Shown here one piece after another: positions 12,083 to 21,848 of a stretch of 64,000 nucleotides of DNA (the first letter of the stretch is position 1; each line of letters begins with the position of its first letter). A program made the translations under genes and the position numbers. Origin of the DNA: Buddleja alternifolia (taxonomy: Eukaryota; Streptophyta; Magnoliopsida; Lamiales; Scrophulariaceae); the NCBI GenBank assembly GCA_019426215.1, contig CM033406.1, forward strand, positions 6,773,001-6,837,000, given 5' to 3'. The notes below the pieces were generated by a model that was given only the letters and a program-made list of their open reading frames with translations, had not been told where the DNA came from and ran no database searches.

Positions 12083-12152
12083 ATCTCCCACTTGCATTCG
12101 AGGGCATATTCCTAACAATCTCCCACTTGCATTCGAGGGCATATTCCTAACG
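12048..12152 (-). repeat. Three tandem 35-bp copies of the LTR/polypurine-tract border
   Basis: The unit spans the first bases of the LTR plus the adjoining purine tract and is repeated at 12,048-12,082, 12,083-12,117 and 12,118-12,152. The first two are nearly identical; the third has cga and ctctc changes. The true LTR edge is therefore ambiguous by 35 or 70 bases. Confidence 0.9.
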
Positions 12153-12350
12153 ATCTCTCACTTGCACTCAATGCCAATCTCTATGTTATTTCATACCCAT
12201 CTTCTCAAGATGTTTGTCCAGAACCTTCTGGGACAATGGCTTGGTCAATAGAGAAGCTACATTATCAGTTGTGTCTATTTTCTGTATGGCGATGTCGCCC
12301 TTTCCAATGATTTCCCTTATTATGTGGTATCTCCTCTCTATGTGTTTAGA

Positions 12351-13790
12351 TCAACTATGAGACCTTGGTTCCTTTGCTTGTGCTGTTGCCCCAGTGTTGT
12401 CATAATGATTGGGTACTGGTAGCTTAGTGCTAGGAACCACTTGAAGTTCTTCTAAGAATTTCTTGATCCAAACAACTTCTTTGGCAGCCTCTGAGGCAAC
12501 CATATACTCAGCTTCTATGGTGGAATCAGCTGTTCTCCTTTGCTTGGAACTCTTCCAAGTCACAGCTCCACCGTTGAGTGTAAATATAAATCCCGAAGTG
12601 GATTTTCGGTCATCAACATCTGATTGAAAATCAGAGTCAGTGTAACCTTCCACTCTTAATTCTCCATTCCAATAGACCAATGCTAAACCCTTAGTTCTCT
12701 TCAGATACTTATGGATTCTCTTCACTGTGGTCCAATGTTCCATGCCAGGGTCAGCTTGATATCGACTTACTACCCTTACAACATAGGAAATGTCTGGTCT
12801 TGTACACAGCATGGCGTACATCAAGCTACCAACTGCTAAAGCATATGGTATTTTAGACATCACCTTTCTTTCTTCCTCAGTTTTAGGACACATTGCTTTT
12901 AAAAGGTAAATACCATGCTGCATTGGCAAGAATCCTTTCTTAGAATTATCCATCTCAAATCTCTTTAAGACCTTTTCTAAGTAAAGGGCTTGGAAAAGTC
13001 CGATCATTCTATTTGTTTTATATTTGAAGATACGAATCTCTAGGATGTAGGTGGCTTCTCCCAAGTCTTTCATGGAGAAAGTACTCGAAAGCCATGTTTT
13101 GACCGTGGTCAACATGCCAATATCGTTTCCTATAAGTAGTATGTCATCCACATATAGTACTAAGAAAACAATTTTACTCCCACTAACCCTCTTATAGACA
13201 CATGGCTCATCTTCATTTTGGTATAAGCCAAAACCTTTGACTGTTTCGTCAAAACGAAGATTCCAACTACGCGATGCTTGCTTAAGTCCATAGATGGATC
13301 TTTTGAGCTTGCACACTTTATGAATACCAGTCTCTGATATGAAGCCTTTAGACTGTTCCATATAGATATCCTCCTCTAGGAATCCAGTAAGAAAAGCTGT
13401 CTTCACATCCATCTGCCATATTTCATAATCTTGATGTGCAACAATTGTGAGTAGGATGCTTATAGACTTGATCATGGCCACGGGTGAAAAGGTCTCATTA
13501 TAGTTAATTCATTCCTTTTGACTATACCCTTTCGCCACTAACCTGACTTTATAGGTTTCAACCTTACCATCTGAACCAATCTTTCTCACTTAGATCCATT
13601 TACACCCAATGGGTTTAATGTTCTCAGGTCGGTCTACAAGGGTCCAGACTTGGTTAGAATGAATCGAGTCTATCTCTACCTGCATAGGCCCCTACCATTT
13701 TGCAGAGTCAATATCAATCATAGCTTTATCATAATCAGAGGGATCATCACCAAGGTTTCCTGCTGCTATAGAGAAAAGCCAATGCTTCTC
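12351..13790 (-). pseudogene. Copia 1 RT and RNase H
   Basis: This is the reverse transcriptase and RNase H part of the copia polyprotein. Visible blocks are WQMDVKTAFLTGFLEEDIYM, YGLKQASRSWN, the catalytic YVDDILL, the AVGSLMYAMLCTRPDISY block and the RNase H blocks YTDSDFQSD, RKSTSGF and EAEYMVASEAAKEVVW. The longest open stretch is 12,351-13,481. Upstream, in the same general frame, sequence to about 13,790 encodes the RT N-terminus (KVRLVAKGYSQKE) but contains stops. Confidence 0.85.
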
Positions 13791-13841
13791 TCGCATTAGG
13801 AGACCATACCTCTCAGGTTGGCGAGATGCTTTATCAGATCT

Positions 13842-14921
13842 TCACAATGGTTGTTGTGTCACAGTGGGTTCAGTCGTGGCATCTTGTGTAGGTGTATCCT
13901 TAGGGGTTTCGCTTTGTTCATCAATGATGATCTTCCTACCTACTCCACCTTCTCGAACGAACTCTTTTTCGAGAAAGTGTGCTTGTAAAACAACCATGAC
14001 CCTATGATCATCTTGCAAGTAGAAGAGGTATCCCATAGAATCTTCGGGATATCTAACAAAATGTCCTTTTAAGGACCTAGCTTCAAAATTTTCCACCTTT
14101 GTTTTCTTGATGTAGGCCGGACATCCCCAAACCCTAAAATAATTTGGGTTTGGTTTTCTATTCTTCCAGCAGATCAAGGTTGTTGTGCTTTCTCTTTGTC
14201 CTATCACATATGGAGTCGTAGGAACGGATTTGGAAGTACATCTATTCAAGATGTGGATAGCAGTGAGTAAGGCATGACCCAACAATGAGATGGAAAGGTT
14301 AGTGCAACTGATCATGGATCATACCATATCTAATAAAGTTCGATTCCTTCTTTTAGCTACCCTATTTAATTGTGGAGTTGCAGGTGGTGTTAGTTGTAAT
14401 ACTATACCATGTTCTCTTAGGAAATTATTGAACTTGTCACTCATAGATTCTCCTCCTCGATCAGATCTTAGAGCCTTTATATGATTGGCAGTTTGATTTT
14501 TAGCCATAGCCTTGAACTCCTTGAACCTTTCAAAGGATTCAGACTTATGTCTCATAAGATACATTATGCCATATCTGGAATGGTCATCAGTGAATGTTAT
14601 GAAGTAGTAATAGCCTCCTCGAGCCATTTCCCGAAAGGGCCCGCATACATGAGTATGTACTAATCCTAAGACTTGTTTGGTCCTTTCGAAAGTCCCTACG
14701 AAGGGAGATCGAGCTATTTTGCCTTTGAGACAAGATTCACAAGTTGGGAGTGGATCTGATCCTAATGGGCTTAGAAGCCCACCTTTCTCCATTTCGCGTA
14801 TCTTGTACTCTCCAGCATGGCCCAGTCTAAGGTGCCATTTAAGTCTTGAATTAATACTTGAGCTATTACTTTTGCTTATAGTATTAAGTTCATTTGCATT
14901 TTGGACATTCAAATAATACAA
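13842..14921 (-). pseudogene. Copia 1 integrase
   Basis: The integrase segment is split by a stop near 14,319. The upstream half (14,319-14,921) has the GAG-pre-integrase zinc-binding block (WHLRLGHAGEYKI...CESCLKGK) and catalytic-core blocks (FTDDHSRYGIMYLM, RSDRGGES, TPPATPQLNRVAKRRNRTL). The usual NGVAERRN motif is degraded to NRVAKRRN. The downstream half (13,842-14,315) continues with LLGHALLTAIHILNR and PNYFRVWGCPAYIK. The C-terminus is Thr/Gln-rich. Confidence 0.85.
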
Positions 14922-15478
14922 CCCATTGATTAATGAAGCAGTGCCAACAAATTTATCATTAAAATAAATGTTGCATAGCCTATCATAAAAACGGAATGTG
15001 TAATTTTGTTCAACTAAACAGGAATTGAAGTTATGTTCTTAAGCCCCTTGGGCAAAACTAAAACATTATTCAACCAAAGTAAATGTCCAGTAGATAAATG
15101 CAAAGAGGTAGATCCTATTCCAGAAGTAGCGACGCTTTGCCGGCTACCTACTCTGATCTGCACCTCATTATGCTCGAGTTTCCTTCTTCACTCTAGATCC
15201 TGATTGGAACAACAAATGTGAGAGCTTGCTCCAGAATCAAGTATCCAGGAAGTGGAAAATACGGTTACAGAACAATTAGTTTAAAAAATATATAGTTCCA
15301 TATCTGAAGCATAACCACGGCTCAAGTTAGGGCAGTCTCTCTTCTAGTGACCTAGTTCACCATAAGATAGACATCTGTTTTCCTTCTTTGGCCCCTTACT
15401 CTTCTTGAATGTGGGAGAATTACCCTTTCCTTTACTAACTCCAAATTGCTTTTTGTTCTTTTTCTTCTTCTTCTTTAG
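14922..15478 (-). pseudogene. Copia 1 protease and gag zinc-knuckle remnant
   Basis: At about 15,200-15,240 the minus strand encodes WILDSGASSHICC, with the catalytic Asp-Ser-Gly intact. The following protease region (VATSGIGS, LLWLNNVLVLPKGLKNI) is interrupted by stops. Further upstream, at about 15,320-15,470, lies a Lys-rich stretch and a damaged zinc knuckle (CLSYGELGH, where CxxCxxxxH is expected). Upstream of this the coding similarity ends abruptly. Confidence 0.7.
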
Positions 15479-15479
15479 A

Positions 15480-15600
15480 TTTTTAAAGCATTGATAGATG
15501 ATCATAGCAGTCTCCTTTCCGAGAATTTTAAAAAAATAATACAAAATTAAATCGAAATTAAGAAAATAATACACAAAAAAATAATGCTCAGATAATAGCA
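15480..15600. other. AT-rich junction sequence
   Basis: Low-complexity a/t sequence with no coding content lies between the truncated copia 1 gag and the palindromic repeats. It probably marks a deletion or an old insertion boundary. Confidence 0.4.
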
Positions 15601-15601
15601 C

Positions 15602-15769
15602 ATTCCGCGCCACGTAAGCGTGGAATCTGCCAGATTCCGCGCCACGTCAGCGCAGAATAGAATATGTATTTTTTTTTAATTAAAAGGCATTCCGCGCCAC
15701 GTCAGCGGGGAATAGAGCAATTTTTATTTTTTTAAATAAATTTGGCCCATTCCGCGCTCAGCGGGGAAT
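15602..15769. repeat. Four copies of a GC-rich dyad-symmetric 21-25 bp motif
   Basis: Copies lie at 15,602-15,626, 15,634-15,658, 15,689-15,713 and 15,749-15,769. The core is attccgcgccacgtcagcg followed by g/c-rich sequence and gaat. The outer arms attccgcgc and gcgnggaat are complementary, giving a short hairpin around cacgtca. The fourth copy lacks the cacgt loop. The copies sit in very AT-rich sequence, so they stand out sharply. No coding content is visible. Confidence 0.85.
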
Positions 15770-15789
15770 GGCCAATATATATTTTTTTT

Positions 15790-16707
15790 GTTATTTATCT
15801 TTTGTTTTTATCATTCGTTTTCGTTTGGGTTATGAAGTGGGCCACGTGACTAGCTAGGTGTTGCCCACTTCCTTTGGTTTGCTCTCATTGCCAAACGAAA
15901 CGAACCTAAAGAGTCGCGCTAAAGGATTGACAAAGAAAAATGAAGAAAAAGGAATTTCTATTATTTCTTCTGGGAGTTTTAATTTATTGGATAAATTAAA
16001 TAATTTATTATTCATTAGATGAAATAATTAATTATAATGATATGATTAATTATTAATTAATTTCCTTGTGAAATATATTAATGAATTAATTTATCTAATT
16101 AATTTGGTTAATTAATTAATTAATTTATTGGATATAATAAATTATTAATTGAAATAAGAAATTAATTAAATAAAACAAATCCCGAGCTAAATAAGGAGTT
16201 CAATTGGATGCCTATGGGGCCTCAAAAATGGCGTCTTTGAGAGGCCACATACTATGGCTCTTTTGTTTTGACTTGTTCAATAAGTCATGAGTTATATAAG
16301 GACTCTTTGACTTGGAACAAGTAAGAAGAATACACAACTCTCATAACTCTCAAAAGAAAGAAAAATATTCCTCCCCTCCTCTATACCTAGCCGTCGACCA
16401 TAGAGAAAGAAGAAACGGGATTTTTTCATTTGTTGATCCGTGCGTGACGATTTACAGACGACGTATTTTCGTTGTTCAGTTCAAGTTCAAGTAATCATAC
16501 CAAAGGATTGAAGATTTGGAAGCTTCAATATTTTGAGTTTGGAGATGAAGAAGTTTTTCTCCATCATCATATTCATATTAACGAGTAAGTTTTATTCATT
16601 ATACGCTTTTAGATTCAATTATGCGAATTAGAGTACCAATTGGGTTTTCGTTTTAATTTTTGAAATCCCTTCCGCTGCGTTTATGCTTTTTCGAATGAAA
16701 CCCAACA
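15790..16707 (+). repeat. Copia-type LTR in plus orientation (probable solo or truncated LTR)
   Basis: The right end, cgaatgaaacccaaca at 16,692-16,707, and the preceding cttccgctgcg are the standard 3' end of a copia LTR. A TATA-like gttatataagg lies at 16,291, upstream of a leader-like segment. It abuts the envelope-position ORF of element C directly at 16,708 with no primer-binding site, so no internal domain follows. The left edge is uncertain; tgttatttat near 15,790 is only a guess, and I found no target duplication matching ccaga at 16,708. Confidence 0.55.
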
Positions 16708-17645
16708 CCAGAAATGAGAGCACATAAGAATAATGTTCGCTCACTTCTTTTCGGATAGATGGGAGCAATGGATATCCCTGAAAAGAACGATTTCTGGAGC
16801 CGTTTGGTTTGCGCAGATTTTCAGTGAAGATTTTATCAAAATGCGGCATTGGAGACATGATCTTGATCATCTGCCTCAAGTTTTCTTCATAGTGTCTAGG
16901 AGTGATGGTCAGATCAGATACAGGTTTACTGGCACTACTTGACGCTTGGCTAGAGAAGCGGAGGGGAGTTTCTGCAAGCCTATGTAACGCTGGATGCAAA
17001 AATTTCTCAACTGGTTGTCGGACGGTTGGTAGCTGATCAATTGGTCCCACTCTCTGTTGATGCTTTTCCAGGCAATACTTAGCAAACTTGCGCTTCTTGT
17101 AATGCATGCCTATGCCGAATAAATGAGGAGCGATAACCAACTTTTGAAAAGTGTACTTGTTACCCACATAAACTTCACACCAGTTAGATTCATTTAAGCA
17201 ATACTCTGCTCCAGCATTGCAAAGAGCCTTGATGCCTTCATGGTGAATGTCTCTTATCGATTCAAATCGATGCTTGTCTATTTGATAGCTGGCATTCCAT
17301 ACGCAACTGAAATAGTCATCAGCTTCTTCTTGTATCAAATCAGTAAGAGATGTTGGACGGTCACCAACGTAAGTACGTTTGTTCTTCCAGAGACAAAGTG
17401 GATTAGCTGAACTCAGATTTGCAACGTTGTGCACCACTTCTGGAAAATGGGTAGACACTCGTAGACTCAAATTTTGGTGGCATATAATTGGTCGAATGAT
17501 CAATAGTCTTCATTGGATCCAACTTGAAGGAATTTTATAGGTTGTGTAATGTCCTCAGCAACACTCTGACTTACTAAGCTTGCCTCTGTTATAACCTCTG
17601 AGGTGAGTGATGGTTGGACCCCTTCTGTAATAGGTTCCTCAGCAT
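16708..17645 (-). pseudogene. Element C envelope-position ORF, central fragment
   Basis: The sequence matches the central part of the large ORF after pol in elements A and B, for example DIHHEGIKALCNAGAEY, KLVIAPHLFGIGMH, KRKFAKYCLEKHQQRVG and NRSFQGYPLLPSIRKEV. The open part is 16,708-17,503; the segment up to 17,645 is in pieces with stops. The N-terminal third is absent because of the internal deletion, and the C-terminus is cut off by the plus-strand LTR at 16,707. The function of this protein family is unknown to me. Confidence 0.75.
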
Positions 17646-19236
17646 CCTAAACCTGTCTTTTCACCAAATAATCCTGTTACCTCAGTCACATTGTCTAGCT
17701 TTCTTAACGCTTTAGACAATGATGAGACAAGCTGCTCTGATTTAGCAAGTCTAGTAATCAGTTCAGCTTCTCTCTTGACTACTATATCAAGATCACTTTT
17801 CAATTGAGTTATCTCACTCTCAAGTGATTGGTTCTTCTCAATACATTGTTGCTGAACTTGCAACTCTGCCTTGAGTGTCACATTATCACCTTTGAGTGCT
17901 GATATGATATCGAAGTAATTTTGATATACTTTGGCAACATCTTGACAATCTTTGTAATATTCTTTTACTTTGTCAAGTAATTCTTCATAAGAGAGATGAT
18001 AAGCTAATTCAGTGTTTACCTTAGGGGACACTTCATCATCTCTGGCCATGAGACAAATCTTCAGGTGCGGACGCTGGTTCTGACTCTGCTAGCAAACCTT
18101 GTTAGAGAAGATTGCTCCTTAATTGGTTTCTATCCAAGTAATCCTACCTTGAGGGCTCAGATACGTTTGGATAAGGGTAATTTACCTAGTAGTGTCCTGA
18201 TTTCCTGCAATTATAACAAAGATTAGTTTTCATATTTTGTTCATTTGTTAACCTTGCAGTTTGTGGTTTTGAGACCACTGGCGCTGAGAGATCTTGCGGA
18301 GAAGACGCTTGGTACTGAATCGGCGCTGAGGGAGAAAGGGCAGAATATTGAGGCATTTGATACTGTTATTGAACTGGAGGAGGCGCTTGGAATGAACTCT
18401 GTCCTTGATGCTTAGAACCTTTTCCTTTCTTTTCATAACTTAAAAACTTTCTGAATCTATTCAGTAGCGCTAGTTCTTCATCCTCACTTATATATGAGAC
18501 TTTTCCTTTGTTACCCGATTTACCCTTGATTGATGCTATTAGCGCTCCAGACTCTATCACTGGACTGCTCACTACATCACTTGCTGAGTTCAACTCAAAC
18601 TTAAACGCTTTGAGTTTTGAAAATGCATCTTCTGGAGTTAGATGATCCAACATGTTTGATTCTCTCATAGCCGTTGTTTTCATAAAAAATCTACTAGGGA
18701 GACTTCTGAAAATCTTAACCACCATTTCTCTGTTTTGTAAATCCATGCCTAAAGATGTTAACTCCGTAACAAGAGCAGTAAATCTTATATCCAATTGCTC
18801 TAGCGTCTTATTAGGCAACATCTTAAAACCGTTAAACCTTTCCTTGGAAATTGAAAGCTTGTTCTCCTTGATTTGTGCTGAGCCACCACATATTGTAGCT
18901 AACTTGTTCCAAATTTCCTTAGTCGTAGAGCACGACTTAACCTTGTTAAATAAGTTATTGTTATCACCGATGGTTGTATATAGAGCGTTCCTACCAACGT
19001 TGTCCAAATTTGCTCTTCGACGCTCATCTGGGGACCACTTCTGTTTTGGCTTTTCCACATAACCATCCGGAGTATCTTTTGTGGCTTCAGGCGCTCTAGT
19101 GATGACTTTGAAAATTTGAAGCGGCCCATCTGAAATGATATCACACATTTCATTATCACATGAACACAGATAAGTAATAGCTTTGACTTTCCACGAGTCA
19201 TAGTTTGACTCAGTTAATTTAGGTACTTTAGCGAAT
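17646..19236 (-). pseudogene. Element C gag, degenerate
   Basis: Copia-type gag (UBN2-like) collinear with gag of A and B: TRAPEATKDTPDGYVEKPKQKW, NALYTTIGDNNNLFNKVKS, ENKLSISKERFNGFKMLPN and a coiled-coil C-terminal part (18,049-17,640). The start codon has changed from ATG to ATA at about 19,234-19,236. A TAG follows QAPPPVQ near 18,366. The zinc knuckle (CYNCRKSGH) is followed by stops, and a short deletion near 18,050 removes the acidic segment present in B. The frame then joins envelope-position sequence at about 17,646. Confidence 0.8.
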
Positions 19237-19323
19237 GCTATGAAAAGTTTTAAAACAAGTAAATTTCAAAGGGGATCTAAACAAGCAGGTATGCTTGAAA
19301 ATTTGAAAATCTCAACTTTAACC

Positions 19324-19335
19324 GCTCTGATACCA
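19324..19335 (-). promoter_or_regulatory. Element C primer-binding site
   Basis: On the minus strand TGGTATCAGAGC lies two bases after the LTR end. It is complementary to the 3' end of initiator methionine tRNA, the usual copia primer. Confidence 0.85.
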
Positions 19336-19337
19336 CT

Positions 19338-20059
19338 TGTTGGTCCTACGTGGCATACAAAAGGGTCTAGAAGGGGGGCTTGAATAGATCCTGAAGTCTT
19401 TTTCGACTTCAAAAATTTCGTACTCAAAATATTGTGGACTCTTGAAAATGTAGGCGATTGACTGAGCGTCTACTTGAAGACTGTTTTGATAAAGTTAACT
19501 TAGACTCAGGATTTGAATACTATAACCAGATAGGTTTAAGCATTCAATCCTTTAATCAGGGTTAGCACAGCGGAATGATTTTAAGTCTTCCTTTTGAAAG
19601 ATATTAGCGTCACAAAGGTTTTCCTTAGCTGCTTAACTTTAAGTGATTTTATCAATGTGTTTACTTAACCGATTATGCAATGATATGACAATAATAAAGA
19701 TGACGGTAAAGTAAAGAACACAAGGTTTGAAATGTTCGTTGGGTGTTGTAATTCCAACTACATCATTCTTCTCCTTCGAACACTTGGAGGCAATCCACTA
19801 AAATGATTCTCGAAGAATCACACAAAAACTTCTAAAAAATAGGGAGAGATGGATATAGATGACTCGAGCTCCTTGGTCACATAGATTTCTGCTACAAGAC
19901 ACTTCTATCCTCTTGTTTCTTTCACCCTGAAATAATGCAAGTATCCAACTTCGACTTCACACAGATTGCGAGGCTTGGAAGAGGTTTTGTTTGATTTTTG
20001 AAAAGTTCAAACAACTTGGAATATTTCAATAGTAATGTAGGTTTTTTCTGAAAAAGATG
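19338..20059 (-). repeat. Element C 5' LTR, left piece
   Basis: In element sense this is the 3' part (U5 side) of the LTR, starting TGTTGGTCC in plus reading. It contains the U5 inverted repeat gggtcta ... tagatcc (19,363-19,391) around a run of six G; the second arm has one mismatch. It stops where element B inserted, and the last five bases (20,055-20,059) are the AGATG target duplication. Confidence 0.85.
20055..20059. repeat. Target site duplication of element B (left copy)
   Basis: agatg here is repeated at 60,923-60,927, directly outside B's other LTR. Confidence 0.85.
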
Positions 20060-21618
20060 TGTTGGTCCCAAGTGGCATACAAAAGGGTCTAGAAGGAGGG
20101 GGGGTTGAATAGACCCTGAAGTCTTTTTCGACTTCAAAAGATTCATATTGAAAAGGTTTTTGGATGCTTAAAAAGTTGACGCTTGAAGTGTCTAACACTT
20201 GACTTAAGCGTTCATTAAAAATATAGGCGCTTTGATGAAGCGTCTAACAAATACTGTTTTTAGAAAGTTAACGTGGATTTCAAGACTTGAATACTAGAAC
20301 CAAATAGGTTTGAGCATTCACTTCTTTGATCAGTGTTAGCACAGCGAAATGATTTTGGAGTCTTTTTTTTGAAAGCTTTAGCGTCACAAAAAGTGTATTT
20401 AGCTGCTTAGTGTTTGATTAAGTTTTACTTTATCAGATTATGATATGACAATATGAATGCTGAAAGTAAAGTAGAGAGCAATATTTGTAAGGTTCGTTGG
20501 GTGGTGTAATCCCAACTACGTCCTTCTTCTCCTCGAACACTTGGAGGCAATCCACTAAAATGATTCTCAAAGAATCACACAGAATCTTCTACAAATTAGG
20601 GAGAGATGGATGTCGATGACTTGAGCTCCTTGATCAAACAGATTTATGCTCCAAATCACTTCAATCCCCTTGCTTCTTTCACCCAGAAATATGGCAAGTA
20701 TCCGACTTCGACTTCACACAGATCGCGAGGCTTGGATAGGGATTTTTCTAAACGGTTTGTTTGATTTTGATAAAGTTCAAACAACTAGGAATATCTCAGT
20801 AGTAATGTGGGTTTCTCTGAAAAGAGTGTTTGAGATATTGGTTGACTGTCTCAGGATTTGAAGAAAAGCAAAGAGAATATTTTCTTGAAAGTTTTGGCTT
20901 TTCTGAGATTGTAAGGAATGAGACTTCAATGCAACAACAATTTGACTTGATAATTGTTCTCTGTATTTGGCTTGTTGTTGAAGTCCTATTTATAGGCTTC
21001 CTGGAAAAAGTGTCCGTTGACACATGCAAGAGCGCGTGTCTCTCACTTCCGCGAGTGAACAACTTTTGTCCTTTTTCCTGAAAATTTGTTGCACAAAAGT
21101 TGGTGCTGCAGTCTTTGAATAGTTGACAGTCCAATAGGGTGGCTTCTCCGTACGTCTGAAAGTGCTTATCACATTTAATGCTCTTATAAGCATTTAATGC
21201 ATTTGAATTAAATGCCCATTGGCATTTAATGCTTTGAGAATATTTGCATTAAAACTCCTTCTGGACTTAGAAATAAATTCAGGTGAAAAGAGTCATTGAT
21301 AGACGCTTATTCAACCTTGAATCACTTCTATCCTATAGGGTGACGCTTGGTGTAGCAGGTCATTCTAGACGCTTGGAATCTTCATCTTTATTTAGACTTC
21401 AGGCGCTTGAGTCTTCAAACTTTACTTCTGATAAACTCACTCAGAACAAATCAGACGCTTAGTCTAAGACAACTTAACCTAACAATCTAGAATAAAAAAT
21501 AAAACAAAGCCTATTACAAATCTAACGCTTCAAAGCTGAAAAACAAACTTACATATTTTGGGGTCTAACAAAGGTCCTAATTGTCATCATCAAAACATCT
21601 AACATGAAATTCCTAACA
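20060..21618 (-). repeat. Element B 3' LTR
   Basis: 1,559 bp, plus reading TGTTGGTCCC...CCTAACA. It contains the U5 inverted repeat gggtcta (20,085-20,091) / tagaccc (20,110-20,116) around a G run of seven. A TATA box, CCTATAAATAGG on the minus strand, lies at 20,985-20,996. Many CGCTT words are present. Short frames on either strand inside it are not genes. Confidence 0.9.
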
Positions 21619-21633
21619 ATTTCCCCCTTTTTG
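21619..21633 (-). promoter_or_regulatory. Element B polypurine tract
   Basis: On the minus strand CAAAAAGGGGGAAAT directly precedes the 3' LTR, the position where plus-strand DNA synthesis is primed. Confidence 0.85.
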
Positions 21634-21848
21634 ATGATGGCAATACTTACTCTTTTATAGTTCAAGAGTTAGACAACCAAAATAAAAGTTAGCTTTGATT
21701 AGATAAGGTTAGTTAAAGTTAGTTACGCTTCATCGAGATGTTTCAGCTGAAAAATGCATTTTATATATATCAAAGATTACAAGCATTTTTACAACTAAAC
21801 AAACAAAATATAAGAGACAAGAATATAGATAATACAAATCAAAAGGCT

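Larger units (their letters stand above)
10435..15480 (-). mobile_element. Ty1/copia retrotransposon 1, decayed, 5' end missing
   Basis: On the minus strand the order is gag zinc-knuckle remnant, protease, integrase, RT, RNase H, then a 3' LTR at 10,435-12,082. This is the copia order, with integrase before RT. The 5' LTR and most of gag, which should lie to the right, are absent: coding similarity stops near 15,480, where unrelated AT-rich sequence begins. I could not find a target duplication. The element entered the Tat gag fragment at 10,434/10,435. Confidence 0.8.

Noticed and set aside
16312..16494. A 60-codon plus-strand frame inside the plus-strand copia LTR
   Set aside because: It lies in the transcribed leader part of an LTR and has no recognisable product.
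20060..21618. Element B's left LTR considered as a second LTR of element C
   Set aside because: The 5-bp duplication agatg and the continuity of C's LTR across 20,059/60,928 show it is the 3' LTR of B, inserted into C's 5' LTR.
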